This document shows, piece by piece, positions 26,236 to 34,621 of a stretch of DNA of 64,000 nucleotides (its first letter is position 1; each line of letters begins with the position of its first letter). Made by a program: the position numbers and the translations under genes. The notes under the pieces were generated by a model. The model was not told the DNA's origin, ran no database searches, and saw only the letters and a list, made by a program, of their open reading frames with translations. The DNA lies in NCBI RefSeq assembly GCF_004365875.1, contig NZ_SODF01000003.1, positions 853,763 to 917,762 of the forward strand. Reading direction: 5' to 3'. Source of the stretch: Kribbella kalugense. GTDB taxonomy: Bacteria > Actinomycetota > Actinomycetes > Propionibacteriales > Kribbellaceae.

Positions 26236-26616
26236 CTATTGGTTCACTCGCTGCGCTCGCTCAGGCACGATTTCGACGCGGTTCCCGTGTCCGTCCGCGG
26301 TGTGGAAGCGCCGACGGCCGGGGATCGTGTCGTTGTCCCAGGTCACTCGATAACCCAGGTCTGCGAGCCTCGCCGCGAGCGCATCCAGATCGTCGACAGC
26401 CAACGCCGGATGGGCCTTCTTCGCCGGGGTAAACCCCTCCTCCACACCGACGTGGATCTCCGCCGTACCGGCCTTGAACCAGCATCCCCCGCGAGCCTTC
26501 AGCAGCTCCGGCTTCTCCACCTCTGTCATCCCGAGCGCCTCGCTGTAGAACGCCCGCGCCACGTCCTCACCACCAGGCGGACACGACACCTGCACATGAT
26601 CGAGTCGCATACTCAT
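26236..26616 (-). CDS. VOC-family glyoxalase-like protein
   Basis: A 126-residue VOC-fold protein: MRLDHVQVSCPPGGEDVARAFYSEALGMTEVEKP (first beta-alpha-beta unit), AEIHVGVEE (central strand) and FHTADGHGNRVEIVPE (last strand with possible metal Glu). Small-molecule binding or isomerase role, substrate unknown. Its ATG overlaps the stop of the upstream methyltransferase gene (ATGA), so both are made from one transcript controlled by the MarR sites at 27423-27472. Confidence 0.85.
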   Translation of the reverse strand: MSMRLDHVQVSCPPGGEDVARAFYSEALGMTEVEKPELLKARGGCWFKAGTAEIHVGVEEGFTPAKKAHPALAVDDLDALAARLADLGYRVTWDNDTIPGRRRFHTADGHGNRVEIVPERAQRVNQ

Positions 26617-27398
26617 CCCCTCTTCTGGGCTACTGCGAAGATCCGGCGGAACGGCAACAAAGTCCCGTAATCCTTCTGCGGATACGCCTCTGCCAGCAGA
26701 GCGCCGTACTCCGCCTCGAACTGCTTCCGCAGGTCATCCGGCAACGACTGCAGCACCGGCCGCGCGCCGGTCCCCTTCACCCATTCCAGTACGGCGTTGT
26801 CGCCGGCCAGCACGTGGAAGTACGTCGTCTCCCACGCATCGACCACGCAGCCCTCACCACTGAGCGCATCGACGTACTCCGCCGGCCCGGGCACATCCGG
26901 CCGCAGCGACGCGTCCTTCGCGAATTCGGCGTACGGCGGGGTGCCTGCGAGCTCACGCAGGATCGCGTGCGACGGCGCGTTCCCGTTGCCGGGAATCTGG
27001 ATCGCCAGCCACCCACCGGGCTTCAAGGCTTTGACGAGCCCAGGCAGCAACTCGAGCTGCTCGGGGACCCACTGCAGGGTCGCGTTGGTGACGATGACGT
27101 CCAGCGACCCAGGCTCGACCGCCCACTCACGAACGTCGCCCAATTCGAAGGTCAGGTGGTCGTCGGCGTACTCCTGCGCCGCCTCGAGCATCTGCGGCGA
27201 GCTGTCGATCCCCCGGATCGTGGCGTCCGGCCAGACCTCGCGCAGGGTCGCCGTCAGCGCGCCCGGACCGCACCCGAGGTCGACAACCGTCCGTACGTCG
27301 TCGGCCCGAACCCGCTCGACGAGATCGCGGAACGGCCGGGCGCGCTCGTCGGCGTACGTGCCGTACTGCACTGGACTCCACACGGGTGACGTGCGCAT
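26613..27398 (-). CDS. tam: Trans-aconitate 2-methyltransferase
   Basis: A 261-residue SAM-dependent methyltransferase of the Tam type, which methylates the aconitase inhibitor trans-aconitate. The SAM site is VVDLGCGPGALTATL near residue 40, followed by RGIDSSPQMLEAA, and the Tam-like ATLQWVPEQ and GGWLAIQIPGN segments are present. The start codon ATG 27398 faces the divergent MarR gene across two palindromes. It overlaps the VOC gene by four bases. The assignment rests on overall pattern and could be a related small-acid methyltransferase. Confidence 0.85.
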   Translation of the reverse strand: MRTSPVWSPVQYGTYADERARPFRDLVERVRADDVRTVVDLGCGPGALTATLREVWPDATIRGIDSSPQMLEAAQEYADDHLTFELGDVREWAVEPGSLDVIVTNATLQWVPEQLELLPGLVKALKPGGWLAIQIPGNGNAPSHAILRELAGTPPYAEFAKDASLRPDVPGPAEYVDALSGEGCVVDAWETTYFHVLAGDNAVLEWVKGTGARPVLQSLPDDLRKQFEAEYGALLAEAYPQKDYGTLLPFRRIFAVAQKRG

Positions 27399-27422
27399 CG
27401 ATCTGCACCTCTTTCAGCGTTT

Positions 27423-27440
27423 TATCTTGACGTCGAGATA
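27423..27440. promoter_or_regulatory. MarR-type operator, site 1
   Basis: An 18-bp palindrome with one mismatched pair (tatcttgacgtcgagata), of the tatcttgacatcaagata type bound by MarR-family repressors. It lies 25 bp upstream of the methyltransferase ATG, in the tam/marR divergent promoter. Confidence 0.75.
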
Positions 27441-27458
27441 CTCTAGCTCCGCCACTTG

Positions 27459-27472
27459 TCTTGATGTCAAGA
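27459..27472. promoter_or_regulatory. MarR-type operator, site 2
   Basis: The second palindrome (tcttgatgtcaaga), the same half-site as site 1 with its centre about 34 bp away (near three DNA turns). A third half-site (gtcttgat) follows at 27473-27480, just ahead of marR, suggesting autoregulation. Confidence 0.7.
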
Positions 27473-27495
27473 GTCTTGATGGGTAGTCTCAAGTC

Positions 27496-27993
27496 ATGGA
27501 GGACGAGGTCGATCGGCTGATCGAGGCCTGGCGGCGCGAGCGCCCCGACCTCGACGTGGCGCCGATGGAGGTGCTGTCCCGGGTCAGCCGGCTCGCGCGG
27601 CACCTGGATCGCGCCCGCAGCCAGGCGTTCGACACCCACGGCCTGGAGTCGTGGGAGTTCGACGTACTCGCGGCCTTGCGCCGGGCCGGAGCGCCGTACA
27701 AACTCTCCCCCGGCAAGCTGCTGAAGGAAACCCTGGTCACCTCCGGCACGATGACGAACCGGGTCGACCGGCTCGCGGCCCGCGGCCTGGTCGAGCGGCT
27801 GCCGGATCCGACCGATCGGCGCGGAGTGCTCGTGCAGCTGACCCCGGCCGGACGGGACTCGGTCGACGCGGCCATGGCCGACCTGCTGACCCATGAGCGC
27901 GCCCTGCTCGGATCGCTCAGCGAGCGCGACCAGCAGAAGATCGCCCGGGTACTGCGAGAGCTGGTCCGGCCGTTCGACCTGGAAAAAGGCTGA
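27496..27993 (+). CDS. MarR-family transcriptional regulator
   Basis: A 165-residue winged-helix repressor. The DNA-binding part is SPGKLLKETLVTSGTMTNRVDRLAARGLVERLPDPTDRRGVLVQLT, with the wing DPTDRR typical of MarR proteins; flanking helices form the dimer interface. It is divergent from the tam-VOC operon, with two matching palindromes between, so it very probably represses that operon and itself. The inducing ligand is unknown. A hairpin terminator follows 13 bp after the stop. Confidence 0.92.
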   Translation: MEDEVDRLIEAWRRERPDLDVAPMEVLSRVSRLARHLDRARSQAFDTHGLESWEFDVLAALRRAGAPYKLSPGKLLKETLVTSGTMTNRVDRLAARGLVERLPDPTDRRGVLVQLTPAGRDSVDAAMADLLTHERALLGSLSERDQQKIARVLRELVRPFDLEKG

Positions 27994-28005
27994 CCGGAAC
28001 AATCA

Positions 28006-28026
28006 GTTTGTCGGCTACCGACAAAC
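28006..28026 (+). terminator. Hairpin terminator of the MarR gene
   Basis: Perfect 9-bp stem (gtttgtcgg / ccgacaaac) with a three-base loop, 12 bp after the marR stop, in a locally AT-richer patch. Confidence 0.7.
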
Positions 28027-28393
28027 CACCTTGTTCGTGCGGACAAACGGTCGCTTGGAATTGTGCCGGAATAATCCGAAAAGACGAACGCCGTCACTTC
28101 TGCCCGGTTCCGATCGTTGCTAGTTGCAACAAGATCGAGAGACTGCTGTAGCCGACGACTATCGACACTGACTGAGCGCCCTACTAGGGTCATCACCGTC
28201 GGTGGTTGGACGACTACAAAGTGTCAGAACAGGTGACTTCGGCGGCAAGAGGTGGTTCGCCGAAAGTGGCCGCGCGGTGTCCGGGGCTCGGGGCCCGAAC
28301 AACGCCGGCCGGCACGGGGCCCGCTCACCCAGAGCACGGCGTACCCTCCGAATCACAGGGGATCGGAGGGGCGCCGCGGCTCAACCAGCCTGT
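28027..28393. other. Intergenic region between marR and the ABC-F gene
   Basis: About 367 bp. The first 100 bp are AT-richer than the surroundings and hold another ggacaaacggtc motif similar to the terminator arm. The rest is GC-rich without a persuasive gene. A frame from TTG 28206 runs into the 3' end of the ABC-F gene and lacks a ribosome-binding site or protein-like pattern. Nothing else seen. Confidence 0.5.
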
Positions 28394-30214
28394 CTACTCG
28401 GCCCGTTCCGCGGCTTCGAACCAGGCGGTTTCCAGCTCGCCGCGTTCGTCGGCGAGTTTGCGCAGCTCGGTGTCCAGCTGGGCCAGCCGCTCGTAGTCGC
28501 TCGCACTCGCGGCCAGCTGGTCGTGGAGTTTCGTCTCGGTCTCGGTCAGCTTCGCGAGCTGCCGCTCGATCCGGTTCAGCTCTTTCTTCGCCGCCCGGGC
28601 CGCTGCCGCGTCAGCCATCGGCGCTTCAACGCCTTGGCTATTTTCCGCGGGAGACAAATCACTGGACATCTCCGCCGCCGGTGCAGGAGCATTTGACGGC
28701 GCCCGCCGCGGAATTCCGGCCGCGAGTTCGTCGAGATACTGATCGACCCCACGCGGCAGATGCCGGACCCGGCCGTCGCCCATGATCGCGTAAACCATGT
28801 CGCTGACGCGCTCCAGGAAGTACCGGTCGTGTGTGACCGTGACGACCACACCCGGCCAGCTGTCGAGGAAATCCTCCAGCACGGTGAGCGTCTCGACGTC
28901 CAGGTCGTTGGTCGGCTCGTCCAGGATCAGCACGTTCGGCTCGTCGAGCAGGATCCGCAGCAACTGTAGCCGCCGCCGCTCGCCACCGGACAGGTCCGAG
29001 ATCCGGGTGATCAGCTTGTCCCCAGTGAATCCGAACCGCTCCAGCAGTTGCGACGACGTCAGCTCACCGCCGCGCCCGGCCAGTTCCGCCGTACGACGGA
29101 TCGCGGTGATGTGATCGAGGACCGTCGACGCACCGTCGATCTCCTCCAGCGTCTGGGACAGGTTGGCGACGCGAACCGTCTTGCCCTGCTTGACCACACC
29201 GGCGTCCGGGGCGAGCTTCCCGGTCAGGACGTTCAGGAACGTGGTCTTGCCGGCGCCGTTCGGCCCGAGCAGCCCGATCCGGTCGGCCGGACCGAGGCGG
29301 AACGTGACGTGGTCGAGCATCACTCGCTGGCCGAAGCGCAGTGTGACGTCCTCGACGTCGAACACGTCCTTGCCGAGCCGGGCTGTCGCTAGCTGCGACA
29401 GCGCGAGCTTGTCCCGCGGCGGCGGCTCGTTCTCGATCAGGGCGTTCGCGGCGTCGATCCGGAACTTCGGCTTGGTGCTCCGCGCCGGCGCGCCACGGCG
29501 CAGCCAGGCGAGCTCCTTCTTCAGGAGGTTCTGCCGCTTCGTCTCCATGACCTGCGTGCTCCGGACACGCTCAGCCTTGGCCAGGATGTAGGCGGCGTAC
29601 CCACCGTCGTACGACGTGATGCGGCCGCCCTGCACCTCCCAGGTGACCGTGCAGACCGCGTCCAGGAACCACCTGTCGTGGGTGACGACGATCAGGGCGC
29701 CGGCCCGGTCGGCCACGTGCTCGGCCAACCAGCTGACGGCCTCGATGTCGAGATGGTTGGTCGGCTCGTCGAGGACGAGCAGATCGACTTCCGTGAGCAG
29801 CAGCCTCGCGAGGGACGCCCGGCGGCGCTCGCCACCGCTCAGGCTGCCGACGAGTGCCTGATGGTCCACTTCGCCGAGCAAGTGCTCCATCACCGAACGT
29901 GTCCGCGGATCGGCAGCCCAGGTGTACGTCTCGACGTCGCCGAGCACCGCGTGCTCCACGGTCTGCTCGGGATCGAGATCGTCGCTCTGCCCGAGGTACC
30001 CGAGCCGCAGGTCCCGGTTGTGCGTGACGCGGCCGCTGTCGGGCTCCTCCCGCCTCGCCAGGACCTGTAGCAGTGTCGACTTGCCGTCGCCGTTCCGCCC
30101 GACCACGCCGGCGCGCTCACCGCGTCCGATGCCGAGGGTGACCGAGTCGAGCAACGTCCGGGTGCCGAAGCCTTTGGAAACAGCTTCCATATTGACCAAG
30201 TTAGGTGCCGCCAT
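28394..30214 (-). CDS. ABC-F family ATPase (Uup/translation-factor type)
   Basis: A 606-residue soluble protein with two ABC domains and no membrane helices, so it acts on ribosomes and not as a transporter. Domain 1: Walker A GRNGDGKST (the usual AGK is DGK), signature LSGGERRR, Walker B LLVLDEPTNHLD. Domain 2: GPNGAGKTT, LSGGERRR, VLILDEPTNDLD. An acidic/Ala linker and a C-terminal coiled coil (KKELNRIERQLAKLTETETKL) match Uup. Members relieve stalled or drug-blocked ribosomes. In Actinobacteria such a gene usually follows ispE, so its place here is backbone-like. Divergent from the kinase-like gene at 30264. Confidence 0.93.
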   Translation of the reverse strand: MAAPNLVNMEAVSKGFGTRTLLDSVTLGIGRGERAGVVGRNGDGKSTLLQVLARREEPDSGRVTHNRDLRLGYLGQSDDLDPEQTVEHAVLGDVETYTWAADPRTRSVMEHLLGEVDHQALVGSLSGGERRRASLARLLLTEVDLLVLDEPTNHLDIEAVSWLAEHVADRAGALIVVTHDRWFLDAVCTVTWEVQGGRITSYDGGYAAYILAKAERVRSTQVMETKRQNLLKKELAWLRRGAPARSTKPKFRIDAANALIENEPPPRDKLALSQLATARLGKDVFDVEDVTLRFGQRVMLDHVTFRLGPADRIGLLGPNGAGKTTFLNVLTGKLAPDAGVVKQGKTVRVANLSQTLEEIDGASTVLDHITAIRRTAELAGRGGELTSSQLLERFGFTGDKLITRISDLSGGERRRLQLLRILLDEPNVLILDEPTNDLDVETLTVLEDFLDSWPGVVVTVTHDRYFLERVSDMVYAIMGDGRVRHLPRGVDQYLDELAAGIPRRAPSNAPAPAAEMSSDLSPAENSQGVEAPMADAAAARAAKKELNRIERQLAKLTETETKLHDQLAASASDYERLAQLDTELRKLADERGELETAWFEAAERAE

Positions 30215-30263
30215 AACGCGCCCCAGGGTAGCCGACGCGGGCCGCCGTGCCAGGATCGTCCAG

Positions 30264-31112
30264 GTGCTGACTCCTGAGTGGCTCGAAGGCCTGTCCCTGG
30301 GCGGCGCGATTGCGGCCGATCCGTTGGAGGGCGGCTACGCCAGCAAGACCTATCGCGTGCGTACGTCGCTGGGCCGGTCGGTGGTCGTGAAGACGCAGGA
30401 CGACCTGCCGCCGGACCTGTATCCGCTGGAGGCCGACGGCCTCGACGCACTCCGAGCCCCCGGCGGATTCGCCGTACCTGAAGTGCTGCGCGTCACGCCG
30501 ACCTTCATCGTCCTGGCTGACCTGGGTACGGCGGAACCGTCTCCGACGTACTGGGAGGACGCCGGGCGCGCACTTGCGCTGCAGCACCAGCAGACGGCGG
30601 ACAAGTTCGGCTACCACCAGGACAACTACCTGGGCACGCTCCCCCAGCGGAACCCGTGGACCACCGACGGCCACACCTTCTTCGCCGAGCACCGGCTTCT
30701 CCGCTACCTCGAGACCGCCAACTGCCAGAACAACCTTGCTCTCGAAGATCGCCGCCGCGTTGAACGCATCGCCGACCGCCTGCCCGAGCTGGTCCCACCG
30801 CAACCTCCGTCTCTCCTGCACGGCGACCTGTGGCACGGCAACCTGCTCCCGGCCCCGGACGGCGAGCCCGCGATGATCGACCCCGCCGTCCACTACGGCT
30901 GGCCCGAGGCCGAGCTCGCCACGCTCCTGATCTACGGCCACCTGTCCGAGACGTTCTTCGACGCCTACGAGGAACTCCACCCACTCGCGCCGGACTGGCG
31001 CTCCCGGATGCCACTCCTGCACCTGCGCGAACTGCTCTGCATCACGGCCCACTGGCCAGACCGCGCCGAAACCGCCGCCGAGATCCACACCATCCTCAAG
31101 CGCTTCGATTGA
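30264..31112 (+). CDS. Fructosamine/ketosamine-3-kinase-like protein
   Basis: A 282-residue protein of the fructosamine-kinase family, which phosphorylates sugar amines on glycated proteins or small molecules so they break down. Features: GGYASKTYRV (nucleotide loop), VVVKTQDD (Lys), ADLG hinge, LLHGDLWHGNLL (catalytic loop with HGD) and MIDPAVHYGWPEAELA (metal Asp). GTG 30264 is chosen because longer frames antisense to the ABC-F gene lack support. The 3' end overlaps the convergent OtrA-like gene by 17 bp. Confidence 0.88.
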   Translation: MLTPEWLEGLSLGGAIAADPLEGGYASKTYRVRTSLGRSVVVKTQDDLPPDLYPLEADGLDALRAPGGFAVPEVLRVTPTFIVLADLGTAEPSPTYWEDAGRALALQHQQTADKFGYHQDNYLGTLPQRNPWTTDGHTFFAEHRLLRYLETANCQNNLALEDRRRVERIADRLPELVPPQPPSLLHGDLWHGNLLPAPDGEPAMIDPAVHYGWPEAELATLLIYGHLSETFFDAYEELHPLAPDWRSRMPLLHLRELLCITAHWPDRAETAAEIHTILKRFD

Positions 31113-33006
31113 GGTTCAGGACGTACTGCTTCTCGTTGAGCGGATTGCCGTCGGTTCGCGAGCGGGTCGGCGGCGGACCGGGCACCGGCTGGTAGTTGTG
31201 GAAGGCGGTCGCCAGCAACGCCTCGCCACGGGCGAGAGTTGGCAGGAACAACTCGAATCCGTGGGTCGTGGCCGCGGGGATCGTGCCCTCCAGGTGGGCC
31301 TGAGATTCGGTCAGGGTGGTCTGCGAGACGACGCCGCGGTGTTCGGCGACGTGGGCGAGGATCCGCGAGATGGTGTCGGCGGGGACGTCCAGCTCGAAAT
31401 GGTTGACCGGCTCGAGGACCGTCGTACCGGCTTCGGCGATCGCCTGCATGAGGATCAGCGGGACCAGCCGGCGGAAGTCGGAAGCGACCGTGACCGGGCT
31501 GTAGTACGCCGTGTGGGTCAGGTCGACCCGGAGGTTCGGGATCTCCCAGCCGAACAGGCCCTGGTGCAGCGTCAGGCGGACCGTCTCCTCGATCGCGGTG
31601 TGGAACGCCCGGGGCAGCCCGCCGAGCTCGACCTCCAGGTTGTACTCGATGCCCTCGGCAACCGGTGAGACGCGGAATCCGACGCCGGCCGCCCACAGGT
31701 TCTCCGGTGCGGTGATCTCGCGGATCGCCTCGCCACTCCCGTCGAGCCGTTCGACGTGGATCGGCGTGGTCTCACTGAAGGTGACCTCCACGCCGTACTC
31801 CGTTGCGAGCAAGGACGCGATCACCTCCTTCTGGACCTCGCCGTACAGGCTCACGGTGATGTCGTCGGCCTTGCGGACCCGGATCAGCGGGTCCTGTTCG
31901 GCAAGCTGGGTCAGCGCCTGGAACAGCTTCACCCGATCCCGCGCGCTCACCACGGTCTCCAGCGTCGGCCGCGCGAACAAGCTCCCGAGGTCCTTCGCCC
32001 GTACGCCGAGCTGGTCCCCGATCTGGATCTCCTTGAGTCCACGCAGCGCGACGATCTGGCCGGCCGCGGCCCGCTCGACGACCCGTCGCCCGCCGCGCTC
32101 GAACAGTTCGACGGCCGTCGGTCGCGCCTGGTACGACGTACCGTGAACCGGATACACGTCGACGGACTCGCGGGGAGCGAGTGAGCCGCTGATGATTCGG
32201 GCTGATGCGATCTTCTGTCCGGCCTGACCGCGTTCGACCTTGAAAACCCTTGCCCGCAAGGGATCCTCCGCCGAGCCAGTTGCCCGCGGCAACCAGGACT
32301 GGATCCCGTCGATCAGTTCGGGGAGACCGGAGCCGGTCATCGCCGACCCGAAGTACACCGGATGAACGCGGGCGGACGCGACCTGCCGGCGGAGCTCATC
32401 GGCAGGGTCGACGTCCACGTCTTCGAGATACCGCTCCAGGAAGTCATCGTTGCGTTCGGCAAGCAGCTCGCCGAGAGCCTGGTTCTTCAGCGGAAGCGGA
32501 ACGAACCGCGCCGACCGTAGTCCGAGGTCGTCCACCGTCCCCATCGGCACGGCGGACGGGGTCAGCAACCGGCGTACATCCGCCAGCAGGTCGTCGTACC
32601 GGGCGCCGACCCGGTCGATTTTGTTCACGAACAGCAGCGTCGGGATCCGCAGCCGATTCAGCGTGCGCATCAGCAACCGCGTCTGCGGCTGCACCCCTTC
32701 GACCGCGGAGATCACCAGCACCGCGCCGTCCAGCACGGACAACGCCCGCTCGACCTCGGCGATGAAGTCCGAGTGCCCGGGTGTGTCGATCAGGTTGACC
32801 GTCAGGTCGCCGAGCTCGAACGACACGACCGCCGAACGGATGGTGATCCCGCGCTTGCGCTCGAGATCCATCGAGTCGGTCTGGGTGTTCCCGTCGTCGA
32901 CCCGTCCGATGCGGTCGATCACGCCGGCGGCATACAGCAGCCGCTCGGTCAGGCTGGTCTTACCGGCGTCGACATGCGCCACAATGCCCATCGTCAGAGA
33001 GTTCAA
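31096..33006 (-). CDS. Tetracycline-resistance ribosomal protection protein, OtrA-like GTPase
   Basis: A 636-residue EF-G paralogue that releases tetracycline from the ribosome. The G domain is complete: AHVDAGKTS (G1, residues 9-17), RGITIRSA (G2), DTPGHSDF (G3), NKIDR (G4). The sequence runs closely parallel to the OtrA group (LLYAAGVIDRIGRVDDG, SVLDGAVLVISAVEGVQPQTR). The TTG at 33006 puts the N-terminus level with Tet(M)/OtrA; GAGGA lies just upstream. A 35-codon frame with a strong site overlaps the start, implying regulated translation. Resistance is inferred and may be intrinsic. Confidence 0.92.
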   Translation of the reverse strand: MNSLTMGIVAHVDAGKTSLTERLLYAAGVIDRIGRVDDGNTQTDSMDLERKRGITIRSAVVSFELGDLTVNLIDTPGHSDFIAEVERALSVLDGAVLVISAVEGVQPQTRLLMRTLNRLRIPTLLFVNKIDRVGARYDDLLADVRRLLTPSAVPMGTVDDLGLRSARFVPLPLKNQALGELLAERNDDFLERYLEDVDVDPADELRRQVASARVHPVYFGSAMTGSGLPELIDGIQSWLPRATGSAEDPLRARVFKVERGQAGQKIASARIISGSLAPRESVDVYPVHGTSYQARPTAVELFERGGRRVVERAAAGQIVALRGLKEIQIGDQLGVRAKDLGSLFARPTLETVVSARDRVKLFQALTQLAEQDPLIRVRKADDITVSLYGEVQKEVIASLLATEYGVEVTFSETTPIHVERLDGSGEAIREITAPENLWAAGVGFRVSPVAEGIEYNLEVELGGLPRAFHTAIEETVRLTLHQGLFGWEIPNLRVDLTHTAYYSPVTVASDFRRLVPLILMQAIAEAGTTVLEPVNHFELDVPADTISRILAHVAEHRGVVSQTTLTESQAHLEGTIPAATTHGFELFLPTLARGEALLATAFHNYQPVPGPPPTRSRTDGNPLNEKQYVLNLNRSA

Positions 33007-33067
33007 GAGTCCTCGCGAATGCGTCGATGCGATCAGAACCGATGAGGTCGATCACAACGCGGCGCAT
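32960..33067 (-). CDS. 35-codon leader frame overlapping the OtrA-like start
   Basis: ATG 33067 lies six bases after AGGAG and opens MRRVVIDLIGSDRIDAFART. The frame runs through the TTG start of the OtrA-like gene in another phase and stops at TAA 46 bases inside it. Ribosomes translating the leader would pass over the resistance gene's own start, a layout suited to coupling or to drug-sensitive control. No similarity to a known leader peptide can be shown here. Confidence 0.6.
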   Translation of the reverse strand: MRRVVIDLIGSDRIDAFARTLELSDDGHCGACRRR

Positions 33068-33138
33068 CCCGGTCTCCTGTCTCTGTTGAAGGGCCTCTCG
33101 GACGGTAGCACCGACGCCTGCGCCCGGGCGAACGAATT

Positions 33139-33373
33139 TCAGGCTTTGATGATCGGCACGTCGTACTGCTGGATCAGACCGTCTCGAGTGACCAGAGTCA
33201 GTCTCTCGACGAGCGCTTGCGCAACCAGCATTCGATCGAACGGATCCCGGTGAATGGCCGGCAGCCGTCCCGCGAGATCCACGTGCGCGTTGCGAATCGG
33301 CAACTCGCTGAGACCACCACGCTCGATCCACTCAAGCAGATTGTCAGGTAGTTCCGCTTGAAGTCGTCCGCCA
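33139..33373 (-). pseudogene. PIN-domain (VapC-type) toxin, C-terminal fragment only
   Basis: A minus-strand frame ending at TGA 33139 reads GRLQAELPDNLLEWIE, RLPAIHRDPFDRMLVAQA and LTLVTRDGLIQQYDVPI. This is the second half of a PIN ribonuclease toxin, with the late acidic residues (DPFDRMLVAQA; TRDGLI). The first ~55 residues, including the LLDTH start and first catalytic Asp, are missing, and no start codon is in frame. The fragment directly follows the antitoxin end, so a deletion joined them. It cannot make an active toxin. Confidence 0.78.
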
Positions 33374-33384
33374 GGTACCGTCAG

Positions 33385-33639
33385 TCACGCGGCATCCCGA
33401 GGTCGTCCGCGATCTGCGCATTCGTCTCGGGGGAGTCCCAGTCGTCGGTCCAACTGATCCGGCCGGCCAGCGAGCCCCAAGCCCGTACGGCGGTGAGCCA
33501 CGGGCAGCGGAACTATCTTTGCCACTGGATAGCCGGCACGGCTGATGATGACCTCTTCGCCGCGCTCCACACGCTCCAGGATCCGGGAGAGCTGGGCCTT
33601 GGCATCATGAATGTCGTACTGCACCACCGATTCGCTCAT
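33385..33639 (-). pseudogene. Phd/YefM-type antitoxin with a frameshifted C-terminus
   Basis: The first ~59 residues are a normal Phd/YefM antitoxin (VQYDIHDAKAQLSRILERVE, then EEVIISRAGYPVAKIVP). At ggccggccgg (about 33461-33470) one extra ccgg unit shifts the frame. Without it the tail would read GRISWTDDWDSPETNAQIADDLG and stop at 33381, a typical family end. As it stands the tail reads RPDQLDRRLG and stops at 33385. The toxin partner is truncated, so this is a decayed type II module. It lies 31 bp after ispE. Confidence 0.75.
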
Positions 33640-33670
33640 CGCCCCTCCTCGGTAGACGCAGCTAGGTGTA

Positions 33671-34603
33671 CTACCGGTTGACGACGGCCGGGAGGATTCG
33701 GGCGCCGGGGACGGGGCCTTCGGCCTGGCGGACCATTCGGCAGAGGCCGGACTCGGCGAGTTCGACGGCCAGGTCCACCGCGCTCCGGCTGTCGGCGGCG
33801 AGGAACACGCAGGTGGGGCCGGATCCGGAGATCTGCGCGGCCAGCGCGCCCTGGTCCAGGCCGAACTGAAGCGTGTCGCCCAACTCCGGCCGCAACGAGA
33901 GGGCCGCCGCTTGCAGGTCGTTGCTGAGAGCAACTGCGAGCGCACCGGGCTGACCGGACAGCAGTGCGGACAACAACTCCGGGCGTACCTGCGGAGCCTC
34001 GACGCGGCGCAGCGGCCGCAGCCGGTCCAGCTCCTGGTAGACCTCCGGCGTGGACAGACCGCCGTCGGCGACCGCGAACACCCAGTGGAACGTCCCGCGG
34101 GACAACACCTCGGTGACCTGCTCGCCCCGGCCCTGACCGAGCGCCGTATGACCGACCAGGCAGAACGGCACGTCGCTGCCGAGCTCGGCCGCATGGTTCT
34201 GCAACTCGGTCTGGGTCAACTGAAGACCCCACAACCGGTTGCACGCCACCAGAGTCGCCGCTGCGTCAGTCGATCCGCCGGCCATCCCGCCGGCCACCGG
34301 GATCGTCTTCCGGATGGTCAGGTCGACGCCTTCGTCCACGTCGTACTCCGCCTGCAGCAGCCGTGCCGCCTTCACCGCGAGGTTCGTCTCGTCGGTCGGT
34401 ACGTCGTCCGCGAAGTCGCCCACGATCTCGACCGAGACCTCGCCGTCGTCGTCCCGCAGTACCGCGGTGACATCGTCGTACAGGGCAACGGCCTGATACA
34501 CGGTGGCGAGGGGGTGGAACCCGTCCGGGCGCGGCGGACCGACCGACAGACCGAGATTGATCTTGGCCGGCGCCCGCACCGTGACCTCAACAGAAGGTGG
34601 CAC
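33671..34603 (-). CDS. ispE: 4-diphosphocytidyl-2-C-methyl-D-erythritol kinase
   Basis: Phosphorylates CDP-methylerythritol in the non-mevalonate isoprenoid pathway. The 310-residue GHMP kinase shows VRAPAKINLGLSVG at the start, the ATP loop PVAGGMAGGSTDAAATL, and ISGSGPTCVFLA near the C-terminus. It follows rsmA by 18 bp in the conserved rpfB-rsmA-ispE string. Immediately downstream is the toxin-antitoxin remnant, marking the boundary of accessory DNA. Confidence 0.97.
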   Translation of the reverse strand: MPPSVEVTVRAPAKINLGLSVGPPRPDGFHPLATVYQAVALYDDVTAVLRDDDGEVSVEIVGDFADDVPTDETNLAVKAARLLQAEYDVDEGVDLTIRKTIPVAGGMAGGSTDAAATLVACNRLWGLQLTQTELQNHAAELGSDVPFCLVGHTALGQGRGEQVTEVLSRGTFHWVFAVADGGLSTPEVYQELDRLRPLRRVEAPQVRPELLSALLSGQPGALAVALSNDLQAAALSLRPELGDTLQFGLDQGALAAQISGSGPTCVFLAADSRSAVDLAVELAESGLCRMVRQAEGPVPGARILPAVVNR

Positions 34604-34621
34604 GTCGCACAGGCTAGTGCC

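Noticed and set aside
26225..26260. REP-like ctcgctgcgctcgctc sequence as a separate palindromic element
   Set aside because: It lies inside the end of the VOC gene and reads as normal codons; a single occurrence is not evidence of a repeat family.
28206..28496. Possible 96-codon gene starting at TTG 28206
   Set aside because: No ribosome-binding site, no protein-like pattern, and it runs into the 3' end of the ABC-F gene on the other strand.
28394..30214. Reading the ABC-F ATPase as a drug exporter
   Set aside because: There are no membrane helices and no adjoining permease gene. The fused two-ATPase layout with linker and C-terminal coiled coil is that of ribosome-acting ABC-F proteins.
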